From Burkholderiales bacterium (GTDB lineage: Bacteria > Pseudomonadota > Gammaproteobacteria > Burkholderiales > Burkholderiaceae_D), in contig JAGWUK010000167.1 in the NCBI GenBank assembly GCA_028868455.1, positions 1 to 6,656 of the forward strand: 6,656 nucleotides of DNA, given 5' to 3'. Shown in pieces: positions 1 through 6,546 of this stretch (positions are counted from its first letter, which is position 1; every line of letters begins with the position of its first letter). Under the pieces are notes generated by a model. The model was not told the origin of the DNA, did not search any database, and was given only the letters and a program-made list of their open reading frames with translations. A program made the position numbers and the translations under genes.

Positions 1-237
1 TTGCACATTCTTGGCGCTATTGTCGACTGGCTCCCGGACTACCCACCGCAACATGCGAACGCCACGCAAAAAATTACTCCAGCGACTTTGCAACAGAACG
101 GCACCGACCGTGCCGACAGCGACGATGATAAATGCGGCGGGCTGAAGCAAGGAGGAAATTCTGCCTCCTTCTAATAATTGACCTGAAACTATTCCTGCAA
201 GAGCTAAAATTAGCCCGATTATGCTAGCCCAGTCCAC
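1..237 (-). CDS. motC: Flagellar motor stator protein, MotA/MotC family (N-terminal 79 codons, cut by left edge)
   Basis: Partial gene that stays open to the window edge. The translation begins MDWASIIGLILALAGIVSG and continues with LLEGG. A first hydrophobic segment spans about residues 5-20 and a second (AAFIIVAVGTVGAVLLQ) about 34-50, followed by FLRGVRMLRWVVREP. The glycine-rich first helix, the GG after it, the GTxGA motif in helix 2 and the basic region after helix 2 fit the MotA/PomA/MotC proton- or sodium-channel stator family. The start is GTG at 237-235, preceded by GGGAGAA at 241-247. It overlaps the end of fliA by 19 nt, so translation is probably coupled. Assignment as MotC rather than MotA rests on its place after fliA, as in Pseudomonas-type and some betaproteobacterial clusters where motC and motD follow; a motD gene would be expected beyond the edge. 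The family call is firm, the MotC subtype less so. Confidence 0.85.
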   Translation of the reverse strand, partial: MDWASIIGLILALAGIVSGQLLEGGRISSLLQPAAFIIVAVGTVGAVLLQSRWSNFLRGVRMLRWVVREPVDNSAKNVQ

Positions 238-950
238 GCTTTCTCCCGTAAAAATGACCTGAGCCTGGCAACTGCCTGACTATGTAACTGTGACACCCGA
301 GACTCTGAAACCCCCATGACCGCGCCAATTTCCTTGAGGTTCAGTTCTTGCTCATAATACAAACCCATCAATAATTTCTCGCGCTCCGGCAGACTGTCAA
401 TGGCGCCGATAACCGCATCACGAAAATCTTCGTTCAGCAAATCCTGTAAAGGATCACCCGAAGAATCGGAGCAATAATGATCAAGGAAATGCTCTTTGGT
501 ATCGGCGTCATGGAAATCTTCGTAATACACAAGTTGATGCCCGCCGCTGTCACCTAGCATATCCTGATACTCGCTGAGGCTGAGTTTAAGAGATTTAGCA
601 ACTTCGGTTTCTAACGGTGGCCGCCCCAGCTTTTGCTGCAGGGTATTCATCGCATTTTCGATTTTTCGCATGTTCTGCCTGACGCCGCGTGGCAGCCAAT
701 CGCTGCTTCGCAATTCATCCAGCATCGCGCCGCGTATGCGTTGAACCGCATAGGTCTCAAATTGCGCACCGTGGGTATCTTCATAGCGGTTAACGGCGTC
801 AAGCAGCCCAATCATGCCAGCCTGCACCAAATCGTCCACCTCAACACTCGGAGGCAAACGCGCCTTCAGTTGGTAAGCCAGACGCTTAACCAATGGCGCA
901 TGCTCCCTGAGGAGGAAATTTTTATCCGATTTTCCGCTTGCGGTGTACAT
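219..950 (-). CDS. fliA: RNA polymerase sigma factor for flagellar operon (sigma-28, FliA)
   Basis: Directs RNA polymerase to late flagellar promoters (flagellin, motor, chemotaxis genes) and is normally held by the anti-sigma factor FlgM until the hook is complete. The 243 residues match the usual length (about 240). Region 2 runs roughly from 18 to 90: the core-binding segment has DDLVQAGMIGLLDAVNRYED (39-58), and the promoter -10 recognition segment has FETYAVQRIRGAMLDELR (64-81) followed by DWLPR. Region 3 is about 95-135. Region 4 covers about 183-236, with LPEREK and a helix-turn-helix at NLKEIGAVMGVSESRVSQLH (204-223). The N-terminal MYTASG is typical of betaproteobacterial FliA and supports the ATG at 950. 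That start lies 6 nt after the flhG stop and lacks a strong ribosome site (only GGA about 12 nt upstream), so translation probably relies on coupling with flhG. All sigma regions look intact. Confidence 0.97.
   Translation of the reverse strand: MYTASGKSDKNFLLREHAPLVKRLAYQLKARLPPSVEVDDLVQAGMIGLLDAVNRYEDTHGAQFETYAVQRIRGAMLDELRSSDWLPRGVRQNMRKIENAMNTLQQKLGRPPLETEVAKSLKLSLSEYQDMLGDSGGHQLVYYEDFHDADTKEHFLDHYCSDSSGDPLQDLLNEDFRDAVIGAIDSLPEREKLLMGLYYEQELNLKEIGAVMGVSESRVSQLHSQAVARLRSFLREKAWTGLA
241..247 (-). promoter_or_regulatory. Ribosome binding site of motC, inside fliA
   Basis: GGGAGAA on the minus strand, its GGAG five nt before the GTG at 237. It lies within the last codons of fliA and decides the motC start. 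Confidence 0.7.
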
Positions 951-956
951 AGTTGA

Positions 957-1799
957 TTAAATTCCGAGACCGACACCCAGCTCAGCTATTCCTTCTAAAC
1001 GTAAAGTTGATCGTGCTGACAAAGCTAATTTTTCTGCCAAACCTGCAAATGCCAGCGATGCGCGCGCCAAAGGAAATGCATCGATTACCGAGCGCCCCAG
1101 GTTCGCTGCTTTTTTTACATGCTCATCTTCCGGCACATGCCCAATAAAATACAAAGGCAATGCCAAATACCGACTGGCGGCCTGCGACATATTCGCAAAC
1201 ACCAGTCTTGCTTCCGATTCCGTCGCACCCGATACCAGAATGCCAAACTCCCGGCGACCAAGCCGATTGCTGACTCGCTTAATCAAGCCATACGCCGCTT
1301 TAATTTGCGCTGGATCAGCAGACACTTGTATGACTATTTCACTGTCATCGAGTGAATTCAACGGAAACGTGTCGCTTGCATCAAGGTCACTATCCACGAT
1401 CACCAGATCGGAGCGACTGACAATGACATCAAATACCCGCGACAAGCGCCGCCCCGTTTCCAGTGACAAGCCCGATGGAGCAACAGTCTCATTACTCAGC
1501 ATAGTCACGGATAGTCCAGAAGCAACAACTTTAATGGCCTCCTGCATTGTACGCTGTTGTTTCGCTACGTCCAATAAGGTGCGGTCATGTCGTGCGTTGA
1601 GCCAGGCGCCAATGCTGTCTTGTGTTGCGCGGGCATCCACCATCAACACCTGATTTCCCTGCCTTGCCAGCGATGCAGCCAGATTTACCAATGTGCCGCC
1701 TTTATCGTCGTCGCGCAAAGCAGATAAAAAAGTTAATACGCGTGGTTTTGGCTCCGCCAGCATGCGGCGCAATCCTTCTGCCTGATCGAATTTAGCCAA
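957..1799 (-). CDS. flhG: Flagellar number regulator FlhG/FleN, MinD/ParA-like, with degenerate ATP site
   Basis: FlhG (FleN, YlxH) is a MinD-type protein that limits flagellar number and stimulates the FlhF GTPase. The 280-residue product has the N-terminal activator motif DQAEGLR (5-11), then a ParA/MinD-like fold: strand RVLTFLSAL (20-28), VNLAASLARQG (38-48), VLMVDAR (51-57), LVIVDSD (132-138) and a C-terminal half resembling other FleN proteins. The usual P-loop KGGVGKT is absent; the equivalent loop reads RDDDKGGTLVNLA (29-41). The DADLG motif reads DARAT. Aspartates D55 and D136 are kept. ATP binding or hydrolysis may therefore be lost or changed (inference). The start is TTG at 1799, chosen because GGGAGG lies at 1806-1811 with 6-nt spacing and because it places DQAxGLR near the N-terminus as in the family; the next Met is residue 13. 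It overlaps flhF by 8 nt. A more general MinD-like annotation is possible, but the position next to flhF settles it. Confidence 0.9.
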   Translation of the reverse strand: MAKFDQAEGLRRMLAEPKPRVLTFLSALRDDDKGGTLVNLAASLARQGNQVLMVDARATQDSIGAWLNARHDRTLLDVAKQQRTMQEAIKVVASGLSVTMLSNETVAPSGLSLETGRRLSRVFDVIVSRSDLVIVDSDLDASDTFPLNSLDDSEIVIQVSADPAQIKAAYGLIKRVSNRLGRREFGILVSGATESEARLVFANMSQAASRYLALPLYFIGHVPEDEHVKKAANLGRSVIDAFPLARASLAFAGLAEKLALSARSTLRLEGIAELGVGLGI

Positions 1800-3123
1800 G
1801 AGACACCTCCCGGGCAGCGAATTTGGCAGAAGTTCCGGTCATCGCAGCGCCAGCCATCAGCAATGGTAATTCATCGTCGAGATAACGATAAGGGGCGGTT
1901 TCACGTTTTAATTTAAAGGCGCGATCTATCAGATATTGCTTATTAGCGATATGCAAATCTTCCGGTACACGCTGACCGCTGGCAACGTAGTAAAGCATCA
2001 ATTTTTGACGAATCGCAATATCCAGCGCACCACCTATTGTTGCCGCCTCATCCAGCTTGGTCAGAATACAACCTGCCAGCCCATCGCCCTGATATGCACG
2101 CACCACCTCGCTCAAGGTTTCGCCAGTTGACGTGGCATTCAGACACAGCAAGCGCTTGACGCGCGTGTCTGGACCGGACAACATTGCGACTTGCTCGGTC
2201 ACCATTTTGTCTCTTTGACTGACACCAACCGTATCGATCAACACCGTATGCTTGTTTTTCAGCTCATCCAGAGCAAGACGCAAATCGCTCTCATCTTTTA
2301 CCGCATGCACCATCACGCCTAAAATTTTTCCGTAGATGCGCAACTGTTCATAGCCGCCGATACGATAGCCGTCCGTCGTGATCAGTGCCAGTTTCGATGG
2401 CCCATGCCGCATGACGCAACGCGCAGCCAGTTTCGCCGTTGTCGTCGTTTTCCCTACCCCGGTCGGTCCGACCAGTGCATACACACCGCCCTTTTCCAGA
2501 ATTTCACTTTCATTGTTAATGGTAGAAAGATTGCGCGCCAATATCCCCTTGACCCAATCAATACCGTTATTAACACTGTCAACTTCCGGTAAATTGTTAA
2601 TCAGGTAGCGCGACAAGCTCGCGCTGAATCCTGTCGCCAGCATTTCACGCAGAATTTCCGCTTTTTTAGGCTCGCGTCGCTGCGTGTTACTCCATGAGAG
2701 TTCAGCAAGCTGGGATTCCAGCATATTCCGCATCGAACGGATTTCCGACATCATTGTATTGACATCATTGGTATTCACGGCTTCGCTGGTGCGAACGGCG
2801 TTACTGGCCTTATTCACAGAAACTGTGCGTGATTCCAATTCTGGAGCGGCTTGCCGGGCAACACTGACTGATCGTGCAGGCGCTTTCGGTGCTTTCGGAA
2901 TTTCACTGTTAAATCGTGGCGTAAACCTTGGCGCACTAGGTACGGTTTCAGGTGCACTGACATCCGATTCAATTGCGCTGATGGCATCATCGGCCATAGC
3001 AAGAATTTCGACTTTGCCATCGACATTGCGATTTGACAAAATGACGGCGTCAGCTCCCAAGGCATCGCGTAGCATTCTTAGAGCTTCACGTGAAGTGTTT
3101 GCGGAAAATTTTCTGACGTTCAT
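1792..3123 (-). CDS. flhF: Flagellar biosynthesis regulator FlhF, SRP-family GTPase
   Basis: Membrane-associated GTPase related to Ffh and FtsY that marks the site of flagellar assembly, usually the pole, and works with FlhG. The 443 residues split into an N-terminal B domain beginning MNVRKF, with ALGADAVILSNR (21-32), a low-complexity Pro/Ala/Ser/Val linker (about 50-125), a helical N domain (about 125-205) and the NG GTPase domain (about 208-405). GTPase motifs: G1 GPTGVGKT (219-226), TTDGYRIGGYEQL (249-261), G3 DTVG (298-300 region) followed by SQRD, G4 TKLD (355-358) and the closing ASGQRVPEDL (381-390). All nucleotide-binding residues seem present. The ATG at 3123 overlaps the flhA stop as ATGA, with GGAGG at 3130-3134 six nt upstream. 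The tail after 405 (LKRETAPYRYLDDELP and onward) is variable in the family. Confidence 0.97.
   Translation of the reverse strand: MNVRKFSANTSREALRMLRDALGADAVILSNRNVDGKVEILAMADDAISAIESDVSAPETVPSAPRFTPRFNSEIPKAPKAPARSVSVARQAAPELESRTVSVNKASNAVRTSEAVNTNDVNTMMSEIRSMRNMLESQLAELSWSNTQRREPKKAEILREMLATGFSASLSRYLINNLPEVDSVNNGIDWVKGILARNLSTINNESEILEKGGVYALVGPTGVGKTTTTAKLAARCVMRHGPSKLALITTDGYRIGGYEQLRIYGKILGVMVHAVKDESDLRLALDELKNKHTVLIDTVGVSQRDKMVTEQVAMLSGPDTRVKRLLCLNATSTGETLSEVVRAYQGDGLAGCILTKLDEAATIGGALDIAIRQKLMLYYVASGQRVPEDLHIANKQYLIDRAFKLKRETAPYRYLDDELPLLMAGAAMTGTSAKFAAREVSLG
1806..1811 (-). promoter_or_regulatory. Ribosome binding site that fixes the TTG start of flhG
   Basis: GGGAGG on the minus strand lies inside the last codons of flhF, with a six-nt spacer (TGTCTC) before the TTG at 1799-1797. 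It is the main evidence that translation begins at this rare start codon rather than at Met13. Confidence 0.8.
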
Positions 3124-5207
3124 GATTGTCCTCCAACCAGACTGGTAACTCTAATCGTTTTTGTTTCAGGTAACTCAGCGTGCGACAGCACTTTGAGTTG
3201 CGGTAAAGTCCGACGCAGGAATCGCGACAACAAGGCGCGTAATGGTGCTGGCACAAGCAATACCGGTGTCAGTCCCATTTGTTCCTGATGCTGGGCTGCC
3301 ACTTCGGTCTGACTTGCCAAGGTGTCGGCCAGACCCGGCTCGAGTCCACCACCATCATTGCCACCGGTATGCAACGCCTGCATCAACAAACGTTCCAGGC
3401 GGTTGTCCAGGGTCATGACAGTCAACTCGTTGGTACCCGGGAAAATCTGCTGAACAATGGCGCGCCCCAAGGCCACACGAACCTGTGCGGTCAGCTCGGC
3501 AGCATCCTGGGTATGCATGGCCTGCTCAGAAAGCGTTTCGATAATGGTGCGCATGTCGCGGATATGAACACCCTCGACCAAAAGATTTTGCAAAACTTTT
3601 TGCAAAACGGATAAAGGCAGCAACTTGGGAACCAGGTCTTCCACCATCTTCGGCATTTCTTTTGCCAGATGATCCAACAATTGCTGCACTTCCTGACGTC
3701 CCAGCAATTCGGAAGCGTGCGTTGTGATCAGATGATTCAGATGTGTAGCGATAACCGTACCAGCATCCACCACGGTGTAACCCATGGATTGCGCTTGTTC
3801 GCGCATACTGGCTTCGATCCAGACCGCAGGCAGACCAAATGCCGGATCGGTCGTTTCCTGGCCGGGCAACGGGCCAGTCACCATGCCCGGATTAATAGCA
3901 AGGAATTGACCATTCAGTGCCTCACCAGCGCCCACTTCGACGCCTTTCAAGGCGATCCGGTAAGCTGAAGGTTTAAGTTCAAGATTGTCGCGGATATGAA
4001 CTGGCGGAGATAAAAAACCGACTTCCTGGGCGAATTTTTTACGTATGCCTTTAATCCGCCGCAACAACTCGCCACCCTGCGCTTTGTCCACCAGAGGAAT
4101 CAGGCGGTACCCAACTTCCAGACCAAGCGTATCGACTGGCAAAATGTCTTGCCAGGTCGCTTCTTCCATCTCGGCTGCAGGTACATTTTGCGCTTCGACT
4201 TTCTCTTCAATGGCGGGGGCAACCTGCGCACGCTTAATCAACGCGTATCCACCACCGCCGATAATTGCCGCCAGCAAAATGAAGGCGATATGCGGCATTC
4301 CCGGAATCACCCCCATGCCGCCGACGATGGCCGCAGCGATGATCAATACCTGTGGCTTGGCGAATAACTGACCGATCAATTGACCGCTGATATCTTGCTC
4401 ACTGGCGACTCGCGACACGACCACACCGGCTGCAGTAGAAATAATCAGAGAAGGGATTTGCGCTACCAGACCGTCACCGATGGCGAGCAACGTGTAATTC
4501 TTGAGCGCTGCCGCAAAGTCCAGGTCATGCTGAACCATACCAACAATTAAACCGCCCACGATATTGATGACCGTAACCATAATACCGGCGACCGCATCGC
4601 CACGTACATATTTACTGGCACCGTCCATCGCGCCATAAAACTCTGCTTCTTGCGCGACTTCAGTACGACGTCTGCGTGCTTCTTGCTCGGCGATCAGACC
4701 GGCATTCAAGTCAGCATCAATCGCCATTTGCTTACCCGGCATCGCATCCAATGCGAAGCGGGCACCGACCTCTGCAATACGTCCTGCACCTTTGGTCACA
4801 ACGGTGAAGTTAATAATCGTCAGGATAATAAATACTACGATACCGACCGTGTAATTGCCGCCAATCAGAAAATGACCAAAAGCCTCAATCACTTTACCGG
4901 CGGCATCAGGACCAGTATGGCCTTCCGTCAGCACCACGCGGGTTGATGCGACGTTCAGCGACAAACGCAGCATGGTACTGACCAACAGCACGGTCGGGAA
5001 CACCATGAAATCCAAAGGCTTCACCGTGTACAAGCTGGTCAGCAAAACGATGATCGCAATTGCGATGTTAAAGCTAAAGAAAACATCCAGTACAAATGCC
5101 GGCAACGGCAACACCATCATTGCCAGCATCAGGATGATCAATATCGGCGCGGCCAAAGCCTTGCTGTTGACCCCTAACATCCAGGCGGGTAACTTAAGGC
5201 TGTTCAT
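3120..5207 (-). CDS. flhA: Flagellar type III export gate protein FlhA
   Basis: Integral membrane component of the flagellar export gate; its transmembrane part couples the proton gradient to export and its cytosolic part forms a ring that receives chaperone-substrate complexes. The 695 residues match the family's length. The N-terminal half (about 1-325) has some eight hydrophobic segments, for example 20-40, 45-60, 66-80, 115-137, 206-225, 238-262, 287-301 and 306-321. The FHIPEP family signature lies at 143-166, starting RIAEVGARF and ending KQMAIDAD. RGDAVAG (202-208) contains the conserved loop aspartate, which I take to correspond to the functionally important Asp208 of Salmonella. The cytosolic domain begins near 330 after a charged Glu/Ala linker and ends KVLSHAELPETKTIRV before a short tail. 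The ATG at 5207 overlaps the flhB stop (ATGA), with AGGAG at 5215-5219. No damage is visible. Confidence 0.98.
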   Translation of the reverse strand: MNSLKLPAWMLGVNSKALAAPILIILMLAMMVLPLPAFVLDVFFSFNIAIAIIVLLTSLYTVKPLDFMVFPTVLLVSTMLRLSLNVASTRVVLTEGHTGPDAAGKVIEAFGHFLIGGNYTVGIVVFIILTIINFTVVTKGAGRIAEVGARFALDAMPGKQMAIDADLNAGLIAEQEARRRRTEVAQEAEFYGAMDGASKYVRGDAVAGIMVTVINIVGGLIVGMVQHDLDFAAALKNYTLLAIGDGLVAQIPSLIISTAAGVVVSRVASEQDISGQLIGQLFAKPQVLIIAAAIVGGMGVIPGMPHIAFILLAAIIGGGGYALIKRAQVAPAIEEKVEAQNVPAAEMEEATWQDILPVDTLGLEVGYRLIPLVDKAQGGELLRRIKGIRKKFAQEVGFLSPPVHIRDNLELKPSAYRIALKGVEVGAGEALNGQFLAINPGMVTGPLPGQETTDPAFGLPAVWIEASMREQAQSMGYTVVDAGTVIATHLNHLITTHASELLGRQEVQQLLDHLAKEMPKMVEDLVPKLLPLSVLQKVLQNLLVEGVHIRDMRTIIETLSEQAMHTQDAAELTAQVRVALGRAIVQQIFPGTNELTVMTLDNRLERLLMQALHTGGNDGGGLEPGLADTLASQTEVAAQHQEQMGLTPVLLVPAPLRALLSRFLRRTLPQLKVLSHAELPETKTIRVTSLVGGQS

Positions 5208-6355
5208 ATACGTGCTCCTGCCTGATTATTCGGATCCAACTCTGGAGGGACATACAGATTATTGGGCTCATGTGGACGAAGACCGCCACGTTCGCGGAAA
5301 GTACGTAATTGAAAAACGTAGGCCAACACTTCGGCGACGGCGGAGTACAACGTTTCCGGAATTTCATCGCCCAGGTCAGTATGCTTGTACAAGGCACGTG
5401 CAAGTGGTGGCGCTTCCAGCAAAGGCACGCGGTGCTCTTTGGCCAGCTCGCGAATTTTTGCAGCTACTTCGTCCGCACCTTTGGCAACTACTTTCGGCGC
5501 GCCCATGCCACCCTCGGTATATTTCAACGCTACGGCAAAGTGCGTCGGGTTAGTCACGACGACATCCGCCGTCGGAATTTCCGACATCATGCGGCGGCGT
5601 GCCATTTCGCGCTGTTGCTGGCGTATCTTGGCTTTGATTTGCGGATTACCGTTTGCTTCCTTGGATTCCTGCACGACTTCCTGATGCGTCATCTTCAGCT
5701 TATTGGCGTAGTGCCACATCTGATAGGGCGCATCGATCGCCGCAATCAGCACCAGCGCACCGACAATCGCCAGGAAACACACTCCCATCATGTGACCCAC
5801 ATGCGCGATGCCTTGCGTCAGCGATTCTTGCGGCAAACCGAAAATCGCATTTTTCTGACCCATGATGACGATCAGCGCCACACTGCCCACCAGAATCGTT
5901 TTAAAAATCGCTTTGAGCAGTTCCACACCCGCCCGCGCAGAAATCATATTACCGAGACCCGAAATCGGATTCATTCTGGAAAAATTCGGTGTCAATGCCT
6001 TGGCACTAAATAACCAGCCACCGATCAGTAATGGTGAGCCCAGTGCAACGATCAACAACAATACGGCCACCGGCGCAAAGGCCATCAACACATCCATCAA
6101 ACTGCTGGCGATTTTTGTAAACAACAGATTGTGGTCGTAAATCAGCGCCCTCTCCAACGATAATCCAGTCACCAGGGAATGCGTCAAATGCCGCACAAGA
6201 CCATCGCCCATCATCCACAAGGCACTGCCCGCAGCCAAAAGAATCGTGCAGGTTGACAACTCCCTCGAACGAGGAACGTCGCCCTCTTCCCGCGCCTGCT
6301 CCAGTCGCTTGGGCGACGCCGGCTCGGTTCGTTCAAGATCACTATCTTCCGCCAT
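5204..6355 (-). CDS. flhB: Flagellar export switch protein FlhB
   Basis: Inner-membrane export component that changes substrate specificity from rod/hook to filament proteins by self-cleavage. The 383-residue length is typical. The N-terminus MAEDSDLERTEPASPKRLEQ, then AREEGDVPRSREL, is the standard FlhB opening. About four membrane segments follow (roughly 36-56, 88-115, 148-165, 186-208). The cytosolic linker (about 210-265) is strongly charged, with QEVVQESKEANGNPQIK at 225-241. The autocleavage motif NPTH is intact at 269-272, cut between N269 and P270, followed by FAVALKY and then VPLLEAPPLARALY (310-323). The tail after about 352 is proline- and asparagine-rich and ends at 383. The ATG at 6355 has GGAG at 6362-6365, six nt upstream. 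It is the first recognisable gene of the operon in this window; no cheZ or other gene is visible directly upstream. Confidence 0.98.
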   Translation of the reverse strand: MAEDSDLERTEPASPKRLEQAREEGDVPRSRELSTCTILLAAGSALWMMGDGLVRHLTHSLVTGLSLERALIYDHNLLFTKIASSLMDVLMAFAPVAVLLLIVALGSPLLIGGWLFSAKALTPNFSRMNPISGLGNMISARAGVELLKAIFKTILVGSVALIVIMGQKNAIFGLPQESLTQGIAHVGHMMGVCFLAIVGALVLIAAIDAPYQMWHYANKLKMTHQEVVQESKEANGNPQIKAKIRQQQREMARRRMMSEIPTADVVVTNPTHFAVALKYTEGGMGAPKVVAKGADEVAAKIRELAKEHRVPLLEAPPLARALYKHTDLGDEIPETLYSAVAEVLAYVFQLRTFRERGGLRPHEPNNLYVPPELDPNNQAGARI

Positions 6356-6361
6356 TACTCA

Positions 6362-6365
6362 CTCC
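6362..6365 (-). promoter_or_regulatory. Ribosome binding site of flhB
   Basis: GGAG on the minus strand, six nt before the flhB ATG, within GGAGTGAGTAATG. It confirms the chosen flhB start. Confidence 0.75.
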
Positions 6366-6380
6366 ATTTATTTCCGCAAA

Positions 6381-6400
6381 GCAAACGACATTTCGTTTGC
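6381..6400. repeat. Perfect inverted repeat (8-bp arms, 4-nt loop) upstream of flhB
   Basis: GCAAACGA at 6381-6388 and TCGTTTGC at 6393-6400 are perfect complements around CATT. The element sits 26-45 nt upstream of the flhB ATG. It is not followed by a T-run on either strand, so it does not look like an intrinsic terminator. It could be an operator for a dimeric regulator or a hairpin in the flhB leader RNA; the sequence does not distinguish these. Confidence 0.6.
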
Positions 6401-6491
6401 GTACCTACACAGATACGATTATTCGCGAAACAGAGCGTGCTAGATGCGTGGAATAAGACGGGAAATACCCCTTTACTTTCACCAAAGACTA

Positions 6492-6546
6492 TTCAGTGAA
6501 GGGAAATAATGACGAAAGAGGCATTCGGGAATGTGACTTCACTGAA
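6492..6546. repeat. Inverted repeat TTCAGTGAAG / CTTCACTGAA around the start of the right-edge ORF
   Basis: Arms of 10 bp at 6492-6501 and 6537-6546 are perfect complements separated by 35 nt. Each arm is itself nearly palindromic (TTCA, S, TGAA). The left arm overlaps the GAAGGG ribosome site of the ORF starting at 6509, and the right arm lies in its codons 10-13. Confidence 0.5.

Larger units (their letters stand above)
6356..6508. other. Intergenic region upstream of flhB, no promoter confidently identified
   Basis: This 153-nt stretch lies between flhB and the possible divergent ORF at 6509. Besides the hairpin at 6381-6400 it has the 8-bp palindrome TTCGCGAA at 6422-6429. I checked both strands for a sigma-54 core (GG, ten nt, GC) and found none, and saw no good paired sigma-28 or sigma-70 elements. 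On the minus strand AATAAT (within GCGAATAATCG, about 6417-6422) resembles a -10 box but lacks a matching -35. The flhB promoter may need an activator, for example FlhDC, or may lie beyond the right edge. Confidence 0.5.

Noticed and set aside
405..412. Perfect sigma-28 -10 box GCCGATAA on the plus strand inside fliA; another at 4257-4264 in flhA, and near matches at 499-506 (minus) and 6619-6626 (plus)
   Set aside because: None has a -35 element resembling TAAAGTTT at the right distance, and GCCGAT is common in coding sequence of this base composition.
151..920. Direct repeat GGAGGAAATT at 151-160 and 911-920
   Set aside because: Ten-base repeats are expected several times by chance in a window this size; both copies are inside coding sequence.
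1024..1039. Sigma-54-like TGGCA with downstream GC on the minus strand within flhG, upstream of fliA
   Set aside because: The GG and GC are separated by 11 nt instead of the required 10, and the rest of the consensus is poor.
2223..2234. FlhF G3 motif reads DTVG instead of the DTAG of Ffh and FtsY
   Set aside because: DTVG followed by SQRD is, as far as I know, normal for FlhF proteins and does not suggest loss of GTPase function.
5309..6013. Long plus-strand open frame (234 codons) antisense to flhB, and similar ones at 2684-3148 and 4972-5553
   Set aside because: They lie wholly or mostly opposite well-supported flhB, flhA and flhF, have no recognisable domains, and are what strong codon bias on the other strand produces.
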